In this document: one piece after another, positions 35,305 to 44,935 of the stretch | Position numbering within the stretch: position 1 is the stretch's first letter | Layout of the letters: every line of letters starts with the position of its first letter | NCBI GenBank assembly: GCA_963729815.1 | Contig: CAVSPU010000003.1 | Coordinates: 124,001 to 188,000, forward strand | Direction: 5' to 3' | Length of the DNA stretch: 64,000 nucleotides | Source: DAHUXN01 sp963729815 | GTDB taxonomy: Bacteria; Acidobacteriota; Terriglobia; Acidiferrales; UBA7541 | The notes under the pieces: model-generated | What the model was told of the DNA's origin: nothing | Databases searched by the model: none | Seen by the model: the letters and a program-made list of their open reading frames with translations, nothing else | Program-made: the position numbers and the translations under genes

Positions 35305-37173
35305 TTACGATTTCAAATACCAGGGAACATTGACGATTACGATCTTCTCGTTGCCCTTCAACAGCAGCGCCGCTTTCAGCCATTCCGCGCGCTGATTGTG
35401 CAGGAAATACTGATACCAGTGCTTCTGCACAAGCTCCGGAATGATGACGGCAATTTGCCGCTCTGGTTCCTTATGTTCGATGTCGAGGACGTAATCCACA
35501 ATTGGATTGATCACGAAACGATACGGGGATTTCAACACGGTGAATTTTGGCGGATGCAAGCCTGCCTGTTTCATGGGCGTGTCGACGTCATCGGTCCACG
35601 CCTTGCGCACATCTTTCTCTTGCTCGTTTCCGCAGTCCACGTGGAGGACGTGAATTTCCGAGGATAAATTGAGAGCGAATTGAAGCCCCTGGCGAATGAT
35701 CTTGTTCCACGTGGTCATGGGCATTACTACAATCGGCGCGCGCAAATCACGCAGCACAAGCGGCGCCGGGTTCGCGATCTCCTCGACAACACCATCGTAA
35801 TAACGCCGGATTGCGTACATCAGGACGATGATGGCGGGAATCATGATTACAGTCATCCATGCCCCTTCGACGAATTTCGCCGTCACCACGACAATCACCG
35901 TGCCACCGGTGCAAATGGCGCCGAAGCCGTTCAGGAGCATCGCGGCGCGCGATTTTCCGCTGCCCGCACGTTTCCAGTGAATCACCATTCCCGCTTGCGA
36001 GAGCGTGAACGCCAGAAATGCACCAACGGCGTAAAGGGGAATCAATCGATCCGTCACTCCGCCAAAGATGATGAGGAGCGCTCCGCACAGCACCGCCAGC
36101 ACCGTGATTCCCGACGTGTACACAAGCCGACGCCCTTGCACTGCCAGTGGATTCGGCAGATAACCGTCCTGAGCCAGCAATCGGCACAAACGCGGGAAAT
36201 CGGCGAATGCGGTATTCGCGGAGAGGGAAAGGACCAGGAGAATCGAAGCAATCGTGACGTAGTAAAAAACGTGGCGTCCCGCCACGGCCGCCGTGAGCTG
36301 GGAAAGCACGCTTTGATAGCCGGGGCCCGGATTTGTAGCGCCGATGCGATATGCGCGCGACAGGATGGCGATTCCCGCGAGCAACGCGACCAGGAGCGCG
36401 ATGATGATCGTCAATGTTCGTTGCGCTGTCTTGGCGACTGGCTCGCGAAACGCCTTGACGCCATTGCTGACGGCTTCCACTCCTGTCATCGCCGTGCAGC
36501 CGCTCGAGAATGCTTTCAGGAGCAGCCACACTCCCACGGCTCCGGTCGCGGCAGGCAAAGCCGGAGGCGCCTCCACGGGCGTGGGATGGCCGCCCGCGGC
36601 TAGCGTCTTCACGATTCCAATCCCCAGTGTGATGAGCAGCGTCCCGGCGAAAAGCCACGTGGGAATCATGAACGCGACGCCCGTCTCGCGCACGCCGCGC
36701 AGATTTACGAGCGTTATCACCACAAGTATGGCGACGCATATTCCGACCGTGTGCGGCTCAAGCGACGGCGCGGCAGAAACCAGTGCGCCGACTCCCGCTG
36801 AGATTCCCACCGCCGCCGTCAGAACGTAATCAATCATCAGCGCCGATGCGGCGAGCAATCCCGCAAATGGCCCGAGATTTTGTCCCGCGACGGTGTAGGA
36901 TCCGCCGCCATTCGGGTATGCCTCGATGGTTTGCCTGTAGGAGAAATAAACAATCAAAAGCAGGATGATGATGCTGGCCGTGATCGGAACGATATAGACA
37001 ACGCTCAGCGCGCCGAGCGAAACCAACAGTGAAAGCGCCGCCTCTGGTCCGTATGCCGCCGAGCTGAGCGCGTCCAGACCGAAAACGGGAATGCCCGCTG
37101 CCGCGCCTAGCTTCTCCCCTCGCTCTTCAGAGGAGCGCAGCGGCCGCCCGCACAATATGTCCATCAGAGACAT
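35305..37173 (-). CDS. APC-superfamily permease, KimA/YdaO-like
   Basis: The protein has 622 residues with about 12 membrane segments in the first 450 and a soluble C-terminal domain. The start GRPLRSSEERGEKLG followed by IPVFGLDALSSAAYGPEAAL, SYRQTIEAYPNGGGSYTVAG and NLGPFAGLLAASALMIDYVL match the KimA (YdaO) potassium importer of Bacillus. TAAVGISAGVGALVSA is the unwound helix 3 region. KimA takes up K+ with protons. Amino acid transport cannot be excluded, since both belong to the APC superfamily. I found no c-di-AMP riboswitch in its leader. Confidence 0.82.
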   Translation of the reverse strand: MSLMDILCGRPLRSSEERGEKLGAAAGIPVFGLDALSSAAYGPEAALSLLVSLGALSVVYIVPITASIIILLLIVYFSYRQTIEAYPNGGGSYTVAGQNLGPFAGLLAASALMIDYVLTAAVGISAGVGALVSAAPSLEPHTVGICVAILVVITLVNLRGVRETGVAFMIPTWLFAGTLLITLGIGIVKTLAAGGHPTPVEAPPALPAATGAVGVWLLLKAFSSGCTAMTGVEAVSNGVKAFREPVAKTAQRTLTIIIALLVALLAGIAILSRAYRIGATNPGPGYQSVLSQLTAAVAGRHVFYYVTIASILLVLSLSANTAFADFPRLCRLLAQDGYLPNPLAVQGRRLVYTSGITVLAVLCGALLIIFGGVTDRLIPLYAVGAFLAFTLSQAGMVIHWKRAGSGKSRAAMLLNGFGAICTGGTVIVVVTAKFVEGAWMTVIMIPAIIVLMYAIRRYYDGVVEEIANPAPLVLRDLRAPIVVMPMTTWNKIIRQGLQFALNLSSEIHVLHVDCGNEQEKDVRKAWTDDVDTPMKQAGLHPPKFTVLKSPYRFVINPIVDYVLDIEHKEPERQIAVIIPELVQKHWYQYFLHNQRAEWLKAALLLKGNEKIVIVNVPWYLKS

Positions 37174-37509
37174 CGAGAACCTCAGAACAGTAAAATCGCC
37201 ATTCGGCCGCAGGCGCTTCGGCGGTGCGAAAAGCGCCCCGCAGGCACGCTAAACCCCGTAACAATAGCATTGCCGTGGTCAGAGCGTCCCTTCAAGTTGC
37301 AATCAGCACCTTGTTACGGATAAGAATCGTTTGGTAACGAATTCACCCGGCCCGCTCCCACCCCGGAACTCGCTTTGAATGTCACCAGCACCCAAGTATC
37401 TCTATTAGAAGGATTTGCTGGGCCGCTCGGTATGGTAGTCGCCATGCTCTTAGTCCTTATGGAAATCGGCCGACTTACGGCCTGGCAGTTCGCAAAGGCA
37501 GGACCAAAG
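37174..37509. other. Intergenic region between permease and pilin operon
   Basis: This 336-bp divergent region carries the promoters for the permease (minus) and the pilin operon (plus). TGGTAGTCGCCATGCT at 37433-37448 has GG and GC 10 bases apart, as in sigma-54 promoters, but the C of TGGC is missing. No RNA gene, riboswitch consensus or long repeat is seen. Confidence 0.4.
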
Positions 37510-37974
37510 ATGACGAATCACAGGAAATTGGCGCGCGGCTTTACCTTGATGGAGCTTCTAATCGCGATGGCTATCGGTCTCACTATGACGGCGATCGCCG
37601 TCCCCATAGTTCAGAGCACGATGAGAATCTTGCGGTTGAATGGGGCTGTGGCGTCTGCGTCGGGCGCGATCAGTGGTGCGCGCTACCAGGCGATTATGCA
37701 CGGTTACCCATACGCGGTGGCATTCAACAAGAACACTACCAGCTATCAACTTTCGAACGAACCCGGTGGAGCTCCAGCGGCATTCGTCAATGTGGGAAAC
37801 TCCATTCCCCTCAGCGGATCGAGCGGCGTGCTCCTAAACGCGTCAACGACATTGCAGTTCAATCCGAACGGCACCGTCACGGCGACAACAGGCGCGATGA
37901 CATTCACGATTACCTATCTGGGATTGGTGAAAACAATCACCGTATCGGGGGTTGGCCATGTCCAAGTCCAATAA
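37510..37974 (+). CDS. Type IV minor pilin FimT/GspH-like
   Basis: The ATG at 37510 with AGGA 7 bases upstream gives 154 residues. The prepilin signal is RGFTLMELLIAMAIGLTM, with cleavage expected after Gly and Glu at position +5. The following body has the length and strand content of a pseudopilin (GspH/FimT): GAISGARYQAIMHGYPYAVA, TTLQFNPNGTVTATTG. Minor pilins prime assembly and cap the filament, and FimT binds DNA in some competent species. It is the first gene of a four-gene operon and overlaps the next by 17 bases. Confidence 0.88.
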   Translation: MTNHRKLARGFTLMELLIAMAIGLTMTAIAVPIVQSTMRILRLNGAVASASGAISGARYQAIMHGYPYAVAFNKNTTSYQLSNEPGGAPAAFVNVGNSIPLSGSSGVLLNASTTLQFNPNGTVTATTGAMTFTITYLGLVKTITVSGVGHVQVQ

Positions 37975-38602
37975 GCGCGGGCATCGGGATTCCGGTTTCT
38001 CTTTGCTTGAAGTCATCATCGCCATGGTCGTGCTTGTAATCGGCCTGGTCGGTGTGTCGCTGACGATGACGAAAACGTTGTCTTCCAGCGTTGAGTCCAA
38101 ATACATGAGCATCGCCGGAACGCTAGCCTCGGAAAAACTCGAGGACATTGATCGTTGGGACTACCGTGACCCACACGTTGCCGTGCCGGTTGGTTCGACA
38201 ACGGCGGGAAGCCTCGTGGCCGATGTTGCGCAAAATGTCACCAGCAACGGCGGCACTGAGTACATCGCTTATTACGATCAGGTGGCCATGACCGTATCGG
38301 GTCAAGTGCAAACCGCGCCCGGAAGCGGAGCCTTCGTCGAAGTTGTTGCAGGAACGGGCGTGGGAGGTGCCAGCACTTATGACATCACTACCCATTCAGC
38401 CAATGGCCTGATTCAGAGTGTAAGCAGCACGACAAATCCTGCCGTGTCTTACACGTTCGAGCGCCGCTGGCTCATCGAAGTCAATCCAACAATTAACGGG
38501 ACACTGGTCAACAATGTACGGCGCATAACCGTACTTGTACGTTCCATTGATCCGAGCATCCAGCCGCCGGTGAACTTCCAAATGAGCATGGTGCGACCGT
38601 GA
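37958..38602 (+). CDS. pilV: Type IV minor pilin PilV-like
   Basis: The ATG at 37958 gives 214 residues beginning MSKSNKRGHRDSGFSLLEVI. The prepilin cleavage motif is SGFSLLEVIIAMVVLVIGLV. The mature part has GTLASEKLEDIDRWDYRD, typical for PilV, and a beta-rich end. It overlaps fimT and is followed by pilW, whose start lies in its stop (GTGA). Confidence 0.86.
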   Translation: MSKSNKRGHRDSGFSLLEVIIAMVVLVIGLVGVSLTMTKTLSSSVESKYMSIAGTLASEKLEDIDRWDYRDPHVAVPVGSTTAGSLVADVAQNVTSNGGTEYIAYYDQVAMTVSGQVQTAPGSGAFVEVVAGTGVGGASTYDITTHSANGLIQSVSSTTNPAVSYTFERRWLIEVNPTINGTLVNNVRRITVLVRSIDPSIQPPVNFQMSMVRP

Positions 38603-39711
38603 AAAAACCAATCAGCGTTACCCGAATTTCCGCGAAGAATCTTGGCACCAAGCTCCATTGCGCACGGGGGTTTTCTCTACTCGAACTCCTTGTCGCGACG
38701 GTTGTCTTCAGCGTTGTGGCCGGTGCGGCCTTCAGCTTATACATGAAGCAGGAGCCGCTTTATGTGCAGCAAACCGGGATTGCGGGACTTCAAATCAGTC
38801 TCAGCAATGCGGTCGGCCAAATGCAATTGGACCTGGCCAATGCCGCCAGCGGGTTAATACAGGGCGGCGACGTGGCAGGCTGGCCGATTGGCGTAACCAT
38901 CACCAATAACGTATCCAATTCCTGCAACAACGCCGCCACCTTTACCTATGGCGCCGGTTGCTTCGACTCCATGAGCGTTCTGATGGCTTCCCCGACGGTT
39001 CCGGGGCTTCATCCCACTACCAACGGAAGTACGACGACCGGCTCTCTTCTCGCAGTTCCCAATCCAGGGGACACGGCCGCAACCGACGCCGCTTACTTCA
39101 ACACGGGCGACGAGGTTCTTCTGATCACGAACAACAATAGCGGCGCGCAAATGGACGCCGTGCAGCTCACGTCCAACGGCGCGGCTTCCGGCAACAACGT
39201 TCAATTGAGCTTCACGCCCATGAATGCTGGAGGCACAAATAGCCTGCCCGCCCCTGGTGATCCGCTGAATATCACCAACACGGCAATCCCCGGTGTGTTG
39301 ACAGATACTTATGGTCCAGGCACTTGGATCGTCAAACTCAACGCGGTTACCTACACTGTTGACTACACGACCAATCCAAACGACCCCACGCTGATGCGTG
39401 TGCAGGGAAGCGGGCAAAGGCAGGCGCTTGCCGACCAGATCATTGGCTTCAAGATTGGAGCCGCGCTGTACAACGGGACTACGAGCACAACCGACTACAA
39501 CTACGATTCGGCTCAATACCAGGCCCCGAACGGGAACATCATCGCCAACGACTTCGCGCTCATTCGCTCCGTGCGCATTTCGTTGATTGGCCGCACCACT
39601 CCAAATCTTGACGCCAACTATACTTTCAAAAACCTGTTCGATAATGGACCGTATCAAATTCAAGGCATTTCGGTTGTTGTGAATCCCCGCAATCTGAGCA
39701 TGAACGATTAA
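38599..39711 (+). CDS. pilW: Type IV minor pilin PilW-like
   Basis: The protein has 370 residues and starts with GTG overlapping the pilV stop. RGFSLLELLVATVVFSVVAG is the prepilin signal, and TGIAGLQISLSNAVGQMQLD is the conserved post-helix segment of PilW-like proteins. The body is beta-rich, with two cysteines close together at SCNN and GCFD (CX12C). It would sit at the tip complex with PilV and PilX. Confidence 0.86.
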   Translation: MKKPISVTRISAKNLGTKLHCARGFSLLELLVATVVFSVVAGAAFSLYMKQEPLYVQQTGIAGLQISLSNAVGQMQLDLANAASGLIQGGDVAGWPIGVTITNNVSNSCNNAATFTYGAGCFDSMSVLMASPTVPGLHPTTNGSTTTGSLLAVPNPGDTAATDAAYFNTGDEVLLITNNNSGAQMDAVQLTSNGAASGNNVQLSFTPMNAGGTNSLPAPGDPLNITNTAIPGVLTDTYGPGTWIVKLNAVTYTVDYTTNPNDPTLMRVQGSGQRQALADQIIGFKIGAALYNGTTSTTDYNYDSAQYQAPNGNIIANDFALIRSVRISLIGRTTPNLDANYTFKNLFDNGPYQIQGISVVVNPRNLSMND

Positions 39712-39722
39712 TGAGGTGGACT

Positions 39723-41750
39723 ATGAAATTCCCGAAAATCATTGGTGTTAACTCACGGCGTCAGTTGCTTTCCGGCCGCCGGCTGTCCAGAGAGACCAGC
39801 CAGCGCGGCGCGGCGTTGATCATCACTCTGCTCTTGCTGCTGCTGTTGGCTGGGCTGAGCCTGGTCATGTTCATGACCGTTTTCTCCGGTTCCATGATCA
39901 ATGGTTACTATCGTAACTATCGCGGTTCTTTTTACGCCGCGGACTCCGGCGCCAACATCGTTCGCGAGACAATGATCAACAAGCTGCTTGCAACCGCGCC
40001 CGTGACCTACACTCCAGGTACGCAGCCAATCACTGCTACCGCCCCAGGGATCGTGCTGGGACAGGTCCAGGGGACTTATAACGTCGAAACGCCGGTCACC
40101 TCGGGCGGAGCGGCCAACTCGTGGGCCGAGAGCTTCCATATCGTTCAGCAAGCGGCACAGGGGAACTTGCCGGCATCGCCCAGCCTTAGTCTGGCCCCGG
40201 GATATCCAGTACCTTCAAACCCCATAGCGGGAGGTGTGTGCGTACCGGGCGGCAATACCAGCGGATGCCAAAACTGGAAGTACGTCTACAACTACAACAT
40301 CATCGTTTCAGGCCAGTCACAGGGCAATGAGCAAGCAAAGGTTCTGGATTCAGGCCAAATTACGATCAACACGCAGGAACAGCCGAACGGCCCGACACCC
40401 ACAAGCTTCGCCGCGTGGGGAGCATTCATCAACAATTACGGGGCTTGCAGCGGCTTCCTCGTTCCCGGTCTCTTCAGTGGTCCCTCTTTCACGAACGGTA
40501 CTTGGAATTTCGGGCCCCCGTCTTACGGCTCCTATATTTTTACGGGGCAAGTCGGCCAAGCAACGGCAAACGCCGATTTTTGGTTCAATAGCGGCGGATG
40601 GAACTGCATCGCCGGTTCGGGCGGACAGGGCAGCATGACGAATGCAGGTCAGACGATTTCGCCGAACTATCAGGCCGGCTGGCAGCCAAACATGGGAACG
40701 CTGCCGCTTCCCGTCAACTCTTATAACCAGGAGAGCGCGGTTCTAAACGGTCAGGGCGCCAACTGCTCAAGCCCCCCGTGTACAGCAACCGCCCCAACCC
40801 AGGCGCAGATGGGCGCAGTCCTGAAGAATGTCACTGGAACCGCGTATCCTCCCACTGGATCCATACCGGCCTCCGGCGTGTATCTGCCGTATGGCACAAC
40901 CGCCTCGGCTTGCAATGGCGTCACTCCGCCCTGTTTTCTTGGCGGGGGCATCTACGTTCAGGGTACTGCCGGAATCCAGCTCGCGGCGACGACAGACACG
41001 GGCGGAAATCCAACCGAAACCTATACAATTACACAGGGTGCTACCGTCACGAAGGTTGTCGTGGACGATACCACCGGTACGACCTCGATTTCGTCCGGTG
41101 CCTCCCAGCAGATGATTAATGGAGTTCCGACTCAGTACGATCCGACGACTGGGCAGCCCATGGGCCCGGCCACGATGCTATACGCAAGCAGCAGCATCTC
41201 GAGCCTTGACACAGGACTTCCGGGGGCCAATCCCGCCCCGACAGCGGCTGTTGCCAACGGTACCGCCCTGACGATCAGTACGCCCGGCAACGTCAATATT
41301 ACGGGCAACGTCGAATATGCGACGGAACCTGTAACAACCTATCAGAATCAGATCCCCGGCACGCCGGCGGATACTCTGATTCCGGGCAGTAACACGGGCC
41401 AGGTGCTCGGCATCTTCACCGTAAACGGAAACATCAATCTCGACCAGAGTGTAAATAACGGCAACATTCAGGTCGACGGCAGCTTGGCCGCAATTTCGCA
41501 AAGCGGCACCGGCGGCTTCTTCAACACCGGCGCTTGCATCAACACGTTCAACAACGTCGGTGGCCAAATTCAAAGCGACATATACGGCGCCTGCATGAAC
41601 ACGGAGAACACATACTTCGACCAGCGCTTTGCCAGTGGCTTCGCGCCTCCGTGGTTCCCAGAGACGACGATTCAGGCGCAAGGCAACGGGCCGGCAACTT
41701 ACACGGCCTCGCCTTTCCGCGTGCAGTGGATTGACTTGTCGCACATGTAG
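39723..41750 (+). CDS. pilX: Pilus assembly PilX-like protein
   Basis: I chose ATG 39723, with GAGGTGG just upstream; ATG 39711 is a possible alternative. The 675-residue protein has the PilX N-terminal pattern RGAALIITLLLLLLLAGLSL and YYRNYRGSFYAADSGANIVR, the conserved AADSG. Canonical PilX is about 200 residues. This one is much longer, with a repetitive Gly-, Asn-, Thr- and Ser-rich body containing two to three Cys pairs (CSSPPC, CNGVTPPC). The long body suggests a tip-exposed adhesin-like domain. A strong terminator follows 38 bases after the stop. Confidence 0.84.
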   Translation: MKFPKIIGVNSRRQLLSGRRLSRETSQRGAALIITLLLLLLLAGLSLVMFMTVFSGSMINGYYRNYRGSFYAADSGANIVRETMINKLLATAPVTYTPGTQPITATAPGIVLGQVQGTYNVETPVTSGGAANSWAESFHIVQQAAQGNLPASPSLSLAPGYPVPSNPIAGGVCVPGGNTSGCQNWKYVYNYNIIVSGQSQGNEQAKVLDSGQITINTQEQPNGPTPTSFAAWGAFINNYGACSGFLVPGLFSGPSFTNGTWNFGPPSYGSYIFTGQVGQATANADFWFNSGGWNCIAGSGGQGSMTNAGQTISPNYQAGWQPNMGTLPLPVNSYNQESAVLNGQGANCSSPPCTATAPTQAQMGAVLKNVTGTAYPPTGSIPASGVYLPYGTTASACNGVTPPCFLGGGIYVQGTAGIQLAATTDTGGNPTETYTITQGATVTKVVVDDTTGTTSISSGASQQMINGVPTQYDPTTGQPMGPATMLYASSSISSLDTGLPGANPAPTAAVANGTALTISTPGNVNITGNVEYATEPVTTYQNQIPGTPADTLIPGSNTGQVLGIFTVNGNINLDQSVNNGNIQVDGSLAAISQSGTGGFFNTGACINTFNNVGGQIQSDIYGACMNTENTYFDQRFASGFAPPWFPETTIQAQGNGPATYTASPFRVQWIDLSHM

Positions 41751-41787
41751 GATCGCGCAAGCAGCCCGCGCCGCTGCTTTCGCAACC

Positions 41788-41826
41788 AGGCGGCTCCGGT
41801 TTCGACCGGGGCCGCCTTTCTTTTTT
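41788..41826 (+). terminator. Rho-independent terminator of the pilin operon
   Basis: AGGCGGC-T-CCGGT, TTCG loop and ACCGG-G-GCCGCCT form a 12-bp stem with one mismatch, followed by TTCTTTTTT. This is a strong textbook terminator 38 bases after pilX. Confidence 0.88.
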
Positions 41827-41833
41827 GCCAGCC

Positions 41834-42979
41834 TCACTGACTAGGTGGCCCGAGCGGGCCGCCAATTTTGTCGAGCGTCTGTGCTGCTACGCGGCTATAG
41901 GGACTGTTGGTCTTCACAGCGCGAGTCAGAGTTCGCCTGGCCTCGATGGTCCTTTGCATTTTCGCCAGCGTGAATCCCCAGCGATACAGATTGCGCCCAT
42001 AACTGAAGTTATCGCTTTCGAGGAGCGAATCCGCGTGCTGAAATTCCTGCAAAGCCAGCGCGTTCTTGTCTTCATTCGCATACACTGCGCCTAGCGCCGA
42101 GAGTGCCAAACCCTTTTGCAACGACGTTTGTTTTTGCCATTGGTCGTCCGCCACACCCTCTGGCTTTGCCTCCGTTGGCAGCGCCGCAAGCGCCTTCTTC
42201 GCATCCGCTTCAGCTTCGACGAGGCGTTGGTTCCGATCGCTCCAGTAATCCGCGAGCGACACGAGCACGGTCACATTATTCGGATCATCCTTCAGGATTT
42301 TCTGGGCCGCATCCAGCATCTTCTGATTGTCTTCCGCCGCCTGATAGGCAAACACGACCTCCATTTCTGCGCTTTTCGCGTACGATGAATCGGGGAACGC
42401 AGCTACGCACCGTTCCAGCAATGCGCCTCTTGCTGCTGGATCGGGCGCTTTCCGCGCCGAATTATAAAATGCATATTCCACGTATTGCAAATCTGTCTGG
42501 ACGCTTTGGAGCGTGGTCGCTTGCAATTTCTCCCAGTCTTCAGCGGTCCTCCCCGCCGGAGCGGGCGACGTCTTGTATCGTGCAATCATTGCTGCCACTG
42601 CCTCAGCATAGTGTGCCAGCTTCATGGCATCAGCAGCCTGGTCCCCCGCCCGCACCAAATCGACTCCTGTTGAAAAATTGTCCGGATCGATCGCCAGCGC
42701 TTTGTCTCCATACTCGAAGGCCTTGTCGTAATTCTTTTCGTCGGTGTACACGCTCACGTAGAGCTGGTCGGTCAGCAGCGCGTAATTGCCTGACGCGTGA
42801 TCCGCCGCGAATTTGTCGAGCAATGCTAATTTTTTCGCGGGATCCTGCGTAGCGTTGATCTCCGAAATTGCCGCGTCTTCTGGTGTGCCAGCGGCCACAC
42901 CAACAATCTTGCCGATTTGTGCCCGAGCGGCCATCGCCGCCATCAAAGTCAATCCGAGGACCACGCCCATGCGCCGCAT
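41834..42979 (-). CDS. Secreted TPR-like repeat protein
   Basis: I set the start at ATG 42979, with GAGGGGA upstream, giving 381 residues. A signal peptide (VVLGLTLMAAMAARAQ) is followed by TPR-like pairs such as YTDEKNYDKAFEYGDKALAID, EMEVVFAYQAAEDNQKMLDAAQ and LALQEFQHADSLL. No enzymatic site is seen. It most likely forms protein-protein contacts in the periplasm. Its stop lies 8 bases from the pilin terminator, so it converges with that operon. Confidence 0.85.
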   Translation of the reverse strand: MRRMGVVLGLTLMAAMAARAQIGKIVGVAAGTPEDAAISEINATQDPAKKLALLDKFAADHASGNYALLTDQLYVSVYTDEKNYDKAFEYGDKALAIDPDNFSTGVDLVRAGDQAADAMKLAHYAEAVAAMIARYKTSPAPAGRTAEDWEKLQATTLQSVQTDLQYVEYAFYNSARKAPDPAARGALLERCVAAFPDSSYAKSAEMEVVFAYQAAEDNQKMLDAAQKILKDDPNNVTVLVSLADYWSDRNQRLVEAEADAKKALAALPTEAKPEGVADDQWQKQTSLQKGLALSALGAVYANEDKNALALQEFQHADSLLESDNFSYGRNLYRWGFTLAKMQRTIEARRTLTRAVKTNSPYSRVAAQTLDKIGGPLGPPSQ

Positions 42980-43123
42980 AAGCACTCCCCTCGATGGGTT
43001 TTCTCTTTGCCGCAGGCCCGCATGAACGGTCGCGTCTCCGTCGCCAAGCGGCCGCTCATTTGCGCCAGAGCATAGCAGATTTGCCGCGTTGGCGAGAAAC
43101 TTCGCCGCCCACGCACATACGGT

Positions 43124-43708
43124 CTATTTCGATCTTACGAGCATTCGATAAGGAAGAAACTGCGGCACCCGCCGGCAGTACTCGTCATAAGCCGCCCCGA
43201 AGCGCGAATGCAGTTCCCTCTCTTCGAGTGCAACGACCAGCGCCACGAGCAACAGCCACGCTGCAGCAATTCCCCACATCAGCGGCGTCGCGGCCAGCAG
43301 GCAAGCTCCCAGCACGGAAGCGATCATGCCCGTATAGCGCGGGTGCCGCAGGTGAGCGTAAACGCCCGCGTGCGCGACTTCACCGCCGCCGGCAAGTTCC
43401 GGCTTGCCAATCAGGCGAGTAGTTCCCAGATCGCGGCGCACTTTCCCGAAGAGCCACAAGTCAAGCGCGATCAGCAGCAATCCGATTCCGATCCGCATAT
43501 CGCCGGGGTGCTGGTGCGTGAAAATGATGCCGTGAAATTGGATTAGAAACAGTGTCACCACGCCCCACGCCATACTCATCGCCGTGACATAAGCAGCGCT
43601 CATGTGTCCGCGCCAGAAGCGCACTCCCGGGTGTACCACCAGCCAGAAAAGGGGGTTGGGCAATTGCAGAAAGAAAACAATTGCCGCGATCCAGTCAAAT
43701 AATTTCAT
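43124..43708 (-). CDS. Isoprenylcysteine/phospholipid methyltransferase (ICMT/PEMT) family membrane protein
   Basis: The protein has 194 residues with four or five membrane segments. The C-terminal methyltransferase signature is clear: GVYAHLRHPRYTGMIASVL (the RHPxYxG motif) and ALEERELHSRFGAAYDEYCR, then VPQFLP. The family methylates prenylated or lipid substrates at the membrane. The exact substrate is unknown. It is a single gene. Confidence 0.86.
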   Translation of the reverse strand: MKLFDWIAAIVFFLQLPNPLFWLVVHPGVRFWRGHMSAAYVTAMSMAWGVVTLFLIQFHGIIFTHQHPGDMRIGIGLLLIALDLWLFGKVRRDLGTTRLIGKPELAGGGEVAHAGVYAHLRHPRYTGMIASVLGACLLAATPLMWGIAAAWLLLVALVVALEERELHSRFGAAYDEYCRRVPQFLPYRMLVRSK

Positions 43709-43995
43709 TGATGCTCCTGCCGCCGTCGTTCAACTTGGAATCTATCCGGCTCGCCGCGGATTCTAATCGATGCTCACGCGTTTCCGCAAACCCATCCCGC
43801 CGGCCCACTCCGCCGATTCGGTAATAGGTCAGTTTCCGATGATCCAACTTATCAGGCAATGGCGAACTTTTGCCGCAGGCGGTGGCCCATCCTCACTCGT
43901 CAAACATTCAGAAGCGAAATTGTAATAGGGCTGTTAGGATGCCGTTCAGAGCTTCCACGATTACCGCTAATCTCGGCCTAAAGAGGAGATTCAGG

Positions 43996-44436
43996 ATGAG
44001 AGCTGCAATTCTCGGCACGTGGAAACTGATATCAGCCTCAAGTTCAGCGGCCAGCGGAGAACGAAACGACACTCCGTTCGGCCCGAGTCCTGCAGGTTTT
44101 CTCACTTATACTCAAGACGGCAGAATGACAGCGATTATCAGCTACGGGGCACGAAACCGCCTTTCGTCGACTGACTCTCGTTCAGCGTCTGCGGAAGAGC
44201 AAGCCGAGGCTTTCAGGACATTTTTTGCCTATGCCGGACGATATACGCTCAACGGTGACAAAGTAATCCATCACGTCGAAATCTCCTCCATACAAGATTG
44301 GGCAGAAACGGACTTGATTCGCAGTATCAAGTTTGAAGGTGAGCGAATCGTATTGGTTGCACCACCGACATCCGTTGACGGAAAAATCCAAACTTTCGAA
44401 TTGATTTGGCAGCGTTTGCCCACAAACTCACAATAA
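43996..44436 (+). CDS. Lipocalin-like domain protein
   Basis: The ATG at 43996 has GAGGAG 6 bases upstream, giving 146 residues. The start RAAILGTWKLISASSSAA is the typical lipocalin-like first strand, and then GPSPAGFLTYTQDGRMTAII and YAGRYTLNGDKVIHHVEIS follow in order. The end, FELIWQRLP, matches the lipocalin_5 pattern. No signal peptide is present. Members bind small hydrophobic ligands; none is known here. Confidence 0.82.
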   Translation: MRAAILGTWKLISASSSAASGERNDTPFGPSPAGFLTYTQDGRMTAIISYGARNRLSSTDSRSASAEEQAEAFRTFFAYAGRYTLNGDKVIHHVEISSIQDWAETDLIRSIKFEGERIVLVAPPTSVDGKIQTFELIWQRLPTNSQ

Positions 44437-44539
44437 ACGCTTACCGGAATCTGACCCACGACCTCCGATTCTCACCCATTGACGCCACGCCTCTTTCGTT
44501 GGAGGATTCCAAATCCGGCGTTTGCCGAGGGGAGCGTAC

Positions 44540-44890
44540 ATGCCACAAGTCACGTCGTGGGAAAAAATCGAAACCGAGAAGTTAAGCGCACAGATCTCGC
44601 GCCAGATGATTTTTGGCGAAAAGGCCATGCTCGCCCGCATATTTCTCGCCAAGGGCGCCATCGTTCCTCGCCATTCTCACGTGAACGAACAAATCACCTG
44701 GATTCTTTCCGGCGCGCTGAAATTGACGTTCGACGATGGCGACAGGATCGTTCGCAGCGGCGAAATGCTGTTGATTCCGTCGAACATTCCTCATTCAGCC
44801 GTGGCTCTGGAAGATACCGTGGACATCGACATCTTCGGCCCGCCTCGCGAAGATTGGATCAAGAAGACGGACGCGTATCTGCGCGGCTGA
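44540..44890 (+). CDS. Small cupin domain protein
   Basis: The ATG at 44540 has GAGGGGAG upstream and gives 116 residues. The cupin motifs are GAIVPRHSHVNEQITWILSG (metal ligands His, His, Glu) and IPSNIPHSAVALED (third His). It is too short for a large enzyme domain. The same-strand neighbour downstream is an SDR enzyme, but no common pathway is evident. Confidence 0.86.
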   Translation: MPQVTSWEKIETEKLSAQISRQMIFGEKAMLARIFLAKGAIVPRHSHVNEQITWILSGALKLTFDDGDRIVRSGEMLLIPSNIPHSAVALEDTVDIDIFGPPREDWIKKTDAYLRG

Positions 44891-44935
44891 TAGAACTTCG
44901 CAATTGCCATATCCTGGCGCGGAAGGAGTTTAATT

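Noticed and set aside
35747..36739. Minus-strand frame of about 330 codons inside the permease gene
   Set aside because: It overlaps the membrane segments of the KimA-like gene in another frame and has a biased Arg-Gly composition.
37174..37374. Possible c-di-AMP (ydaO) riboswitch before the KimA-like gene
   Set aside because: GGGTGAATT occurs, but the conserved CCGTCAGCTAACCTCG part of that motif is missing.
37433..37448. Sigma-54-like site before the pilin operon
   Set aside because: The spacing of GG and GC is right, but TGGT replaces TGGC and the rest departs from consensus, so it is not listed as a promoter.
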